Source: JANRIZ01 sp033764445
GTDB taxonomy: Bacteria; Verrucomicrobiota; Verrucomicrobiia; JAWXBN01
Assembly (NCBI GenBank): GCA_033764445.1
Contig: JANRIZ010000127.1
Coordinates: forward strand, 1 to 29,081
Reading direction: 5' to 3'
DNA: 29,081 nt
The translations under genes were made by a program, and so were the position numbers. Positions 22,720-29,081 of the stretch are shown here, piece by piece (within the stretch, counting starts at the first letter, position 1; every line of letters starts with the position of its first letter). A model generated the notes under the pieces. It was given only the letters and a program-made list of their open reading frames with translations. It was not told the origin of the DNA and did not search any database.

Positions 22720-23777
22720 CCCAGGGCCGGCCAGATGATGTACACAAGTCCCAGGACAAAGAACAGGGGCATCAGCCACAGGCCCGCACGGTTGAGGCGG
22801 TGATTATGCGGGTGGTTGTTGCGGTGCCAGTGGTTTTCGGTGATGCTCACGGCCACTCCGAATGTCATGCACAGGTAGCTGAGGGTAAAAAGCCGGTCGA
22901 GGATGGTCGTGTAGGAGATGCTCGGAAGGTTGGCGGTGACGGCAAACTGGAAGGCGATGCCCGCCAGCAGACAGGTCAGACTGATGGCCACCCGGTCGCC
23001 CACCGCCTCGGAAGGGATGAAAAACACACTCCAGGAGATCGAAAGGATCAGGATCAGCGGCAGGAGAACCTGCCAGATGTAGTGGTCGTAGTTCCGATGC
23101 ACGTGGAGATGGGCCTCGAATTCGGAGAATTTCTCGTCCCAACCCTCCACCGTGTCGATGGTGCTGTCGACGACCACCCCCTTGAGGGCCAGATCGTCAA
23201 AGCTCGCCTTTTTGGACACCCCGATCCGGTGGGGATCGGGGACAAATTCCACGACATCCTTTTCAAAAAGAAAGGATTGGACCTGGACGGGCAGCACCTG
23301 TTTGTCCATGGGGAACCTGTGAAAATCAAACCGCGCCCTGAATTCGGTGGTCATGCCCAGCTGATAATTGACCGTTCCATCCGGGGCGATGGTCAGGTAA
23401 CGGTTGGTGATGTCGGGCTGTCCGGCATTGACCATTTCAAGGGCGGGCCACCAGATTTCCTTCAGTTTGTCGCTGGCGGCGTCCTCGATAAACACCGCCT
23501 TCTGGTTTTCCTGTCCCTTGGCGGGGGTAAAGGCCAGACGGGTGTCCTTCCAGGATAGGGTCAGGTAAATGTCGGCCGTAAAAGTCTGGGCGCGTTCATC
23601 CACGGAGACCAGATTCAAAAAATAGATGCCGGTGCTGATTTTGACGGGTTTCTCCCCCGGGGGCGGGGTCAGGACCGTCACGGTGGACGGAGGGGCGGCG
23701 CCCACACCAGGGGCCAGGAGCATCCATGTCACGAGAACCAATCCCAGGGGGTTTTTGAAAAAATTCATGCCATCCAT
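22716..23777 (-). CDS. Prokaryotic pentameric ligand-gated ion channel (Cys-loop receptor homologue)
   Basis: This 353-residue protein has a signal peptide (about 1-28), an extracellular beta-sandwich (about 40-230) and four helices: M1 near 233-253, M2 262-282, M3 291-312 and M4 331-350. The Cys-loop equivalent is DFHRFPMDKQVLPVQV (151-166), without the cysteines, as in other bacterial members. M1 has the invariant Pro (LLPLIL). The M2 region GDRVAISLTCLLAGIAFQF aligns with nicotinic receptor GEKMTLSISVLLSLTVFLL: D261 at -1', Leu at 9', Thr at 6'. The acid at -1' predicts cation selectivity. Only a short His-rich M3-M4 loop is present (HWHRNNHPHNHR). The ligand is unknown. It overlaps the AspT-like gene by 4 nt and follows rmuC by 77 bp. 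Confidence 0.93.
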   Translation of the reverse strand: MDGMNFFKNPLGLVLVTWMLLAPGVGAAPPSTVTVLTPPPGEKPVKISTGIYFLNLVSVDERAQTFTADIYLTLSWKDTRLAFTPAKGQENQKAVFIEDAASDKLKEIWWPALEMVNAGQPDITNRYLTIAPDGTVNYQLGMTTEFRARFDFHRFPMDKQVLPVQVQSFLFEKDVVEFVPDPHRIGVSKKASFDDLALKGVVVDSTIDTVEGWDEKFSEFEAHLHVHRNYDHYIWQVLLPLILILSISWSVFFIPSEAVGDRVAISLTCLLAGIAFQFAVTANLPSISYTTILDRLFTLSYLCMTFGVAVSITENHWHRNNHPHNHRLNRAGLWLMPLFFVLGLVYIIWPALG

Positions 23778-23854
23778 GCATAAGCAAACGGAGGCGGATT
23801 GCCAGCCAGTTTTTTTGAAAAAGGCAGGGTCCCGGTCCGTGGAAACCCTGGCGG

Positions 23855-25231
23855 CTATTCCTCGAGAGTGCGGGTGGACTTGTCCAGGGGGGGGACTTCG
23901 GGGATGTCCTCGGTGGCCGCCACGCCCAGGTCCTTGAAGCGGCGTGCACTGGTGAGCACATTGCGTTCGAGGGACCCGGCGGCCCTGTTGTATCCCTCCA
24001 CCGCCCGGTCGAGCCCCTTTTTGACTTCCGCAAAATGCTCGGTCATCACACGGATCCGGTCATGAAGCTGTTTTCCCAACGCACAGATTTCCTGGGCGTT
24101 TTCGGCGAGTTTTTCCTGACGCCATCCGTACGACACCGCCCGAAGCAGGGCGATGAGGGTGGTGGGCGTGGCCAGGATGACGCGCCGTTCCACGCCGAAT
24201 TCGATCAGGGCGGGGTCCTGTTCCAGAGCCGCGCTGAAAAAGGTTTCACCGGGAAGGAACAGGACGACAAACTCCGGGGTTTCGCCACCGAACTGGTCCC
24301 AGTAGTTTTTTTCGCCCAACTGTTTGAGATGTGTCCGGATCTGGGCGGCATGGAGCCCGAGTTTTTCAACACGGATTTTTTCGTCGGGGGCTTCCAGGGC
24401 CTCCAGATACGCCTGGAGCGGGGCTTTGGCATCGACGATGACCCGTTTCTGATTGGGCAGACGGACGATCAGGTCCGGGCGGAGCCGTCCGCCCTCGGTG
24501 GTGACGGATTCCTGCTGGATAAAGTCGCAGTATTCGACCATGCCCGCCATTTCCACGACCCGTTTGAGTTGGATCTCCCCCCAGCGCCCGCGCACCGTGG
24601 GGGCCCGCAGGGCCTTGACCAGATTGTGCGTTTCAAGCTGGAGACTCTGCTGGGTGCCCGCGAGGGCTTTGATCTGTTCGGTGAGGGTGGAGTAGGCTCC
24701 GATCCGCGATTTTTCGATTTCCTGGATTTTGCCGTCAACCTTTTCGAGGGAATCGCGAATGGGTTTGATGACCTCATTGATGGCCAGCTGCCGTTTTTCG
24801 AGGTCGCCCCGGGCGTGGTCCTGGAACTTTTCGAGTGTGGACCGGGCCAGGGTGATGAAGGATTCGTTGTTGCTTTTGAGCGCCTCCGCCGAAAGCGCCT
24901 TGAAGGCATCCGAGAGCCGGGCCTGGGCCTCATGGAGGAGGGCGATTTTTTCGGCGGATGCCGACTGCTCATGTTTCAAATTTGCCGCGAGCACGTCCGC
25001 ATGGGCCCGTCCGCGGGCGGATTCACTGCGTTCGGCGGCCAGCAGGGATTCGAGTTCCTGCGCCCGGACCTCCAGGCGTGACGCCGACAGGGATTTTTCC
25101 TCGGCCGCCGCCCGGGCCACGGAGGCGTCGAGGAGTTGCCGCTGAAGGGCCGTGAGGCGTCCGACCAGATACGCACACAAGGCCGCCAGTGCCAGGAGCA
25201 GACAGCCCAGAAGGAGGATCAAACCGGTCAT
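23855..25231 (-). CDS. rmuC: DNA recombination protein RmuC
   Basis: This 458-residue RmuC (PF02646) has an N-terminal membrane helix (GLILLLGCLLLALAALCAYL), a long coiled coil (about 30-190) and the C-terminal nuclease-like domain with RGRWGEIQLKRVVEMAGM, RPDLIVRLPNQKRVIVDAKA, FVVLFLPGETFFSAAL and VILATPTTLIALLRAVSYGW. The DAKAPL motif holds the PD-(D/E)XK-like acid and Lys. RmuC limits inversions at short inverted repeats and acts in DNA repair. The start at 25231 is preferred because the membrane helix follows at once; a Met eight codons upstream is open too. It sits 75 bp after nnr on the same strand and may share its transcript. Confidence 0.96.
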   Translation of the reverse strand: MTGLILLLGCLLLALAALCAYLVGRLTALQRQLLDASVARAAAEEKSLSASRLEVRAQELESLLAAERSESARGRAHADVLAANLKHEQSASAEKIALLHEAQARLSDAFKALSAEALKSNNESFITLARSTLEKFQDHARGDLEKRQLAINEVIKPIRDSLEKVDGKIQEIEKSRIGAYSTLTEQIKALAGTQQSLQLETHNLVKALRAPTVRGRWGEIQLKRVVEMAGMVEYCDFIQQESVTTEGGRLRPDLIVRLPNQKRVIVDAKAPLQAYLEALEAPDEKIRVEKLGLHAAQIRTHLKQLGEKNYWDQFGGETPEFVVLFLPGETFFSAALEQDPALIEFGVERRVILATPTTLIALLRAVSYGWRQEKLAENAQEICALGKQLHDRIRVMTEHFAEVKKGLDRAVEGYNRAAGSLERNVLTSARRFKDLGVAATEDIPEVPPLDKSTRTLEE

Positions 25232-25306
25232 GGTCCGTATATAGCGCCAATGCACCCCCGGGTCACGGAGAGAATGAGGGGAAACGGGGGTTTGTCAGAA
25301 TGCCGG

Positions 25307-26704
25307 TCAGAGACTTTCCGCAAGGGTTTGGGCGGTCCAACGGGGCTGGCGGAGGCTCAGGAGGTCGGCGGTCGCCCCATGGTGCCAGAGGGCGTGGCGG
25401 ATCGTGGTCAAAGGGTCCGCCTGAAAGGCGGGCTGGGCCAGCATCCCGAGGAGAAATCCGGTCAGGACATCGCCGCTGCCTCCCTGGGCCAGTCCGGGAT
25501 TGCCGGTGAGGTTGAAATAAATTTCCGACCGACCGTTGCCCGCCAGCGACTGATGTCCCTTGAGGACGACCCAGGCATTGCCAAAGCGGCGGCTGAGCAG
25601 CCGGAGTGCCCCCGGGCGGTCGGACTGGATTTCGGCGGGTGTGAGGCTCAAAAGCCGCGCCGCTTCCCCGGGATGCGGGGTGAGAACTCTTGGGGCGACG
25701 GACAGGGGTGACCCGGGTGGCAGCCAGTCCAGGGCACTGGCATCGACAATCATCGGCACCGGCGCATTTTGCCACAGGCGGATGACTTGGGCCCGGCAGA
25801 ATTCGGGCAGGTGCGGGCTGGCCAGGCCCGGACCGGCGGCAATGGCACTGGGAACGACGGGGAGATGTTCCCCCCAGGGATGGACCATGGCCGATACGGT
25901 TTGTGAGGCGACGGGGATGTAGGTGTGTGGGTCGGTCAGAACCGTCACCAGCCCCGGACCGGCCCCCAGGGCGGACCGTGCCGCCAGAACCGCCGCCCCG
26001 TGGTATCCGACACTGCCGGCCAGCAACAGGGCGTGACCGAAGGTGCCCTTGTGGGCGGCGATGGGGCGGGGCTTTGAAAATTCGCGGAAGTCCGTCCGGT
26101 CGGAGGTCCGCCAGTCTGTTTTGAAATCCGCCGGAATCAGGCCAATGTCGGGGAGGACCTCCAGTCTTCCGCAAAATTCCCAGGCCGTGGGACGGAGCAG
26201 CCCCGATTTTGCAGCCCCGAGGGTGAGGGTGATCCGTGCCCTCACGGCCATGGGCATGGGAAGGCCCGTTTGTGCGTCCAGCCCCGAGGGGACGTCGACG
26301 GATGCGATGGCGGCTCCGCTGGCATTGAGGGTCTCGATGATCCTCTGCCATGCCGGTGAGAGCCGACGCGAGAGTCCGATTCCAAAGAGTCCGTCGACAA
26401 CCCAGTCAACCCCCGCTGAAAGAAGGCTGTTGAGTGGCCCGTCATCCACGGACGGGTCCAGTATCCTCAAATGGGTCACCGTCCGTCTCCCCCGGAGAAA
26501 CGGCTCCATCCGGAGGGTGTCCTGACCGTTGTTGCCCTTGCCCGCGAGGAGCAAAATGCGGTCGGTGGGGGCGGTTATTTCCAACAGACGTGCCGCCAAT
26601 TTTTCCCCGGCCCGGGCGATGACCTCCCCGGGCAGGATCCCCGCCGCCCAGGAGGATTCCTCCCAGGCACGCATCTCATTGACGTGAAGAACGGGACTCG
26701 ACAT
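25307..26704 (-). CDS. nnr: Bifunctional NAD(P)H-hydrate repair enzyme (epimerase plus ADP-dependent dehydratase)
   Basis: This 465-residue two-domain repair enzyme converts damaged NAD(P)H hydrates back to NAD(P)H. The N-terminal YjeF epimerase domain (about 1-210) has AGKGNNGQD (54-62), VDGLFGIGL with the expected catalytic Asp (104) and SVDVPSGLDAQTG (135-147). The C-terminal ribokinase-like NnrD domain has KGTFGHALLLAGSVGYHGAA, LTPHPGEAARLL near 340 and GLAQGGSGDVLTGFLLGML near 402-420. One oddity is that the usual GNNGGDG loop reads GNNGQDT, so cofactor binding in the epimerase half may be altered. It is divergent from the FHA-cyclase gene with a 49-bp gap containing TATAAA-like sequence, and heads a minus-strand run of five genes. 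Confidence 0.95.
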   Translation of the reverse strand: MSSPVLHVNEMRAWEESSWAAGILPGEVIARAGEKLAARLLEITAPTDRILLLAGKGNNGQDTLRMEPFLRGRRTVTHLRILDPSVDDGPLNSLLSAGVDWVVDGLFGIGLSRRLSPAWQRIIETLNASGAAIASVDVPSGLDAQTGLPMPMAVRARITLTLGAAKSGLLRPTAWEFCGRLEVLPDIGLIPADFKTDWRTSDRTDFREFSKPRPIAAHKGTFGHALLLAGSVGYHGAAVLAARSALGAGPGLVTVLTDPHTYIPVASQTVSAMVHPWGEHLPVVPSAIAAGPGLASPHLPEFCRAQVIRLWQNAPVPMIVDASALDWLPPGSPLSVAPRVLTPHPGEAARLLSLTPAEIQSDRPGALRLLSRRFGNAWVVLKGHQSLAGNGRSEIYFNLTGNPGLAQGGSGDVLTGFLLGMLAQPAFQADPLTTIRHALWHHGATADLLSLRQPRWTAQTLAESL

Positions 26705-26753
26705 AATCTAAAACTCCATTTATATCAAAAAAAAGGACTGAAGAAACGACATT

Positions 26754-27605
26754 ATGGGTGCTTGGTTCGAAAATCAGAACGGCGAAAAATTCATGATTGA
26801 AAGGGCTGTGTCCATCGGGCGTGCCCCGCAGAATGCCATCCGGATCGAGGGCACGATGGTTTCACGTCGCCACGCCCTTGTCCACCTCCAGGGGGACCAC
26901 GAGTTTTGGGTTGTCGATCTGGGTTCAAGCAACGGCACTTATGTGAATGGACGCCGTATCCAGCAGCCCTGCCAGATCAAAAACGGGGATTCCGTCCAGG
27001 TGGGCGAACACAATTTTTCCTTCTTTCAGAAAATGGAGACCTCGGGCGGTTCCGGGCCCAGCGATGATCTGGGTCAGACGATCACCCATGTCCGGAACCA
27101 GGATACCTGGATGCTCATTGCCGACATCATGGGTTTTACGACCCTCAGCCAGACCGTTCCCGGTGAGGAACTGCCGAAAATGGTCGGTGCCTGGCTGGCG
27201 GATTGCAAACAGATCATCGAGGACCATGGTGGGATCATCAACAAGTATCTGGGTGACGGTTTTTTTGCCTACTGGCCTGCGGAGGACGACACCCCCGTGA
27301 GACTGAGCGTGGCCATGAACGCCCTGTTTGAACGGCAGAAGCAGGACAAGCCCCCCTTCCGGCTGGTGCTGCATTTTGGCCGGGTCACCTACGGCGGGGC
27401 CTCCGCCGGCGGTGAGGAAAATCTGATGGGCAAGGAATTGAACTTTGCCTTCCGCATGGAAAAGGTGGCCAGCGGGTTGAAGGCCCCGACCATTTTCAGC
27501 AAGGCCGCCTCCGAAGTCTGGCCCGAGCCCGCCCGGATGTCGCCCCTGGGCAGCCATCCCGTGCCCAGCTTCCAGGGCGAGTTTGAATTTTTCAAAATGG
27601 TGTGA
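26754..27605 (+). CDS. FHA domain - class III nucleotide cyclase fusion
   Basis: This 283-residue protein joins an N-terminal FHA phosphothreonine-binding domain (SIGRAPQNAIRI 20-31, MVSRRHALVHL 35-45, LGSSNGTYVNG 56-66) to a class III adenylate/guanylate cyclase domain (about 115-275). The two metal Asp residues are present (IADIMGFT D124; KYLGDGFFAY D168), as are a substrate-recognition Lys (K164) and the N-x3-R pair (LNFAFRM, N230 and R234). The residue aligned with the second purine-selecting position (Asp or Thr in adenylate cyclases) is Asn (N223), so substrate choice is unclear. The layout suggests cNMP synthesis controlled by Ser/Thr kinase signalling. No membrane segment. The start at 26754 gives the exact FHA N-terminus. 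It is divergent from nnr and followed by a repeat element. Confidence 0.93.
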   Translation: MGAWFENQNGEKFMIERAVSIGRAPQNAIRIEGTMVSRRHALVHLQGDHEFWVVDLGSSNGTYVNGRRIQQPCQIKNGDSVQVGEHNFSFFQKMETSGGSGPSDDLGQTITHVRNQDTWMLIADIMGFTTLSQTVPGEELPKMVGAWLADCKQIIEDHGGIINKYLGDGFFAYWPAEDDTPVRLSVAMNALFERQKQDKPPFRLVLHFGRVTYGGASAGGEENLMGKELNFAFRMEKVASGLKAPTIFSKAASEVWPEPARMSPLGSHPVPSFQGEFEFFKMV

Positions 27606-27640
27606 GCATTGTTTTCAACCAGAGAGAATGCAGAAGCTTG

Positions 27641-27744
27641 AACCGCGGATGACCCGGATGGACGCGGAGAGAGGATGAAGAAGTCCTCACATTGAGTATC
27701 ATCTGCGCCAATCTGTGCCATCCTCGGATATTCCGGGGAATCGC
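27641..27744. repeat. Intergenic imperfect inverted-repeat element (GCGGATG type)
   Basis: A ~100-bp element lies between the cyclase and the photolyase genes. The left arm (AACCGCGGATGACCCGGATG...) resembles the reverse complement of the right arm (ATCCGAGGATGGCACAGATT...) at roughly two thirds of positions over 25 bp, so it can fold as a long imperfect hairpin. It iterates GGATNNNC/CGCNGAT units. It is similar in layout, not in sequence, to the element at 492-576. Confidence 0.6.
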
Positions 27745-27801
27745 CCCAAACAGGTGCCCCCCGGTTGCATTCAGGCCAAATGGGGGTAGGTTCTGGCGCT
27801 G

Positions 27802-29081
27802 ATGACACCCTTGACCCTGATGTGGTTTCGCCGCGATCTGCGGTTGCATGACAACGCCGCCTTTTACCATGCCCTGCGCCGGGCGCAGCGGGAGAACGGA
27901 CGGTGCATTCCCTTTTTTTGTTTTGACCGCGAGATTCTCGACCGGCTCGAGGACCGGGACGACCGCCGGGTGAAATTCATCTGGCAGTCCGTCCGGGAAA
28001 TGGAAACCGTGCTGGAAAAGCTAGGCAGCCGATTGTGTGTGCGCCATGGCCGGGCCGGGGAGGTCCTGCCCGCACTCATCCGTGAATTGAAGTCAAAAGG
28101 TCTGAATGGGGTGTACGCCAACCATGATTATGAGCCTGGACCCCTTGAACGCGACCGTCGGATTGCCGCAGTCTGCGCCGGGCTGGGGGTGGACTTTTTC
28201 ACCAGCAAGGACCACGTGGTTTTTGAGAAGGAGGAGGTGCTCACCAGGGCCGGGACACCCCAGCGGGTGTACACCCCCTACAAAAAGGCCTGGTATGAGA
28301 AACTCTCCGGCGACCCCGTGTTTTTTCTGAAGGCCTATCCCACCCTGGAAAAATTTGCGGACGTCCTGGCCCCCGCCCGGAGGGTGCCCGTCAGTGACCC
28401 CCATGCCACACTCGGGGAGATCGGTTTCGGGGACAGCGATCTGAGACTCGAGGGAGGGACGGATGCTGCGCGCAAAATGCTCGGGGATTTTCTTGGACGG
28501 ATCGATGCGTATGGGCAGATGAGGAACTGGCCGGCCCGCAAAGGGGTCAGTTACCTTTCGGTCCATCTCCGTTTTGGCACCCTTTCGATCCGCGAGATTT
28601 TCCGTGCGGCCCTCGGGTGCAAAACGGAGGGAGCCCGGAAGTGGGCCGATGAACTTGTCTGGCGTGAATTTTACAATGCGATCCTGCATCATCATCCGCA
28701 GACCGTCGACCGGGCCTTTCGACCGGAATTTGAGTCTGTCGTCTGGGATGATCCCGATGCCGATGCCGGGGTGGCTGCCCGGTGGGAGGCCTGGTGTGCG
28801 GGAAAAACGGGGTATCCCATTGTCGATGCGGCGATGCGGCAGCTCAACCAGACCGGTTACATGCACAACCGGCTGAGGATGATCGCCGCCAGTTTTCTGA
28901 CCAAGGACCTGCACATCCACTGGAAACGCGGGGAACGTTACTTTGCGCGGAAACTGCTGGATTATGATCTCAGCCAGAATGTGGGCGGATGGCAGTGGAG
29001 TGCGAGCACCGGCGCCGACGGCCAGCCCTATTTCCGGATATTCAATCCCGTCTCACAGGCGGAGACCTGGGATCCGGAGGG
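27802..29081 (+). CDS. phrB: Deoxyribodipyrimidine photolyase, class I (3' end outside window)
   Basis: The frame is open from the ATG at 27802 to the end of the window (426 codons). It begins LTLMWFRRDLRLHDNAAFYH, the N-terminal antenna domain of class I CPD photolyases. The FAD-binding catalytic domain is recognised by RKGVSYLSVHLRFGTLSIRE, WADELVWREFYNAILHHHPQ, GKTGYPIVDAAMRQLNQTGY, MHNRLRMIAASFLTKDLHIH, and WKRGERYFARKLLDYDLSQN followed by GGWQWSASTGAD. The Trp residues of the electron-transfer chain that I can place (HIHW and GGWQW) are present. The protein should repair cyclobutane pyrimidine dimers with light; only about 30-50 residues at the C-terminus should be missing. A G-rich box (GGGGGTAGG) precedes the start; a Met at 27820 is a shorter option. 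Confidence 0.96.
   Translation, partial: MTPLTLMWFRRDLRLHDNAAFYHALRRAQRENGRCIPFFCFDREILDRLEDRDDRRVKFIWQSVREMETVLEKLGSRLCVRHGRAGEVLPALIRELKSKGLNGVYANHDYEPGPLERDRRIAAVCAGLGVDFFTSKDHVVFEKEEVLTRAGTPQRVYTPYKKAWYEKLSGDPVFFLKAYPTLEKFADVLAPARRVPVSDPHATLGEIGFGDSDLRLEGGTDAARKMLGDFLGRIDAYGQMRNWPARKGVSYLSVHLRFGTLSIREIFRAALGCKTEGARKWADELVWREFYNAILHHHPQTVDRAFRPEFESVVWDDPDADAGVAARWEAWCAGKTGYPIVDAAMRQLNQTGYMHNRLRMIAASFLTKDLHIHWKRGERYFARKLLDYDLSQNVGGWQWSASTGADGQPYFRIFNPVSQAETWDPE

Noticed and set aside
24035..25081. Plus-strand open frame (348 codons) opposite rmuC
   Set aside because: Phe/Asp/Gly-rich antisense of the RmuC coiled coil; no start signal or domain.
28093..28920. Minus-strand open frame opposite the photolyase
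   Set aside because: Shadow of a strongly conserved gene in another frame.
1..29081. CRISPR arrays, tRNA or rRNA genes
   Set aside because: No regularly spaced repeats and no cloverleaf or rRNA-like segments were seen on reading both strands; a covariance search would be needed to exclude small RNAs.

Overview
The window reads as a chromosomal piece of a Gram-negative bacterium of the PVC group, most likely Verrucomicrobiota. The evidence is a GH172 (DUF2961) plus GH78 carbohydrate locus with AraC regulators, an adjacent DUF1800/DUF1501 pair, a TMTC-like membrane TPR protein, an LplT-PlsC fusion, and intergenic repeats of the kind common in environmental PVC genomes. This assignment is inference; there is no rRNA or marker gene to fix it.

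Positions 1-7.3 kb are a damaged sugar-utilisation region. It holds the tail of a PIN-domain toxin butting onto a truncated GH172 gene (minus), a repeat element, a complete GH172 gene (minus), a divergent AraC regulator, an AraC C-terminal fragment next to an ISKra4-type transposase remnant, a purS-like gene with a basic tail, an HPP-family membrane protein and a complete GH78 alpha-L-rhamnosidase (minus).

Positions 7.4-10.8 kb are a toxin-antitoxin island. It holds an HTH/PIN/small-protein operon (minus), the wreck of a CHC2/toprim primase, a YoeB toxin with a ribbon-helix-helix-like antitoxin (plus), and a HigBA-like pair (minus) whose toxin carries an amber codon at a position where the family usually has Trp. 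Imperfect direct repeats flank the last module, and paired palindromes follow.

Positions 10.8-29 kb are GC-rich, mostly intact core genome. It contains hpf-rarA (minus); an LplT-PlsC fusion and a Bax inhibitor-1 protein followed by a terminator (plus); DUF1800, DUF1501 and a TMTC-like GT-C/TPR protein (plus). A minus-strand run follows: nnr, rmuC, a pentameric ligand-gated ion channel, an AspT/YidE-type transporter overlapping it by 4 nt, and an unknown membrane protein. The window closes with an FHA-nucleotide cyclase (plus) and a photolyase that runs off the end.

The most interesting item is the translationally coupled pair of a bacterial Cys-loop-type channel homologue and an aspartate:alanine-exchanger family transporter (21016-23777). 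Next are the single-codon-inactivated toxin at 10171-10473, the YoeB locus with its 8-bp operator-like inverted repeat, and the purS gene with a histone H1-like tail.
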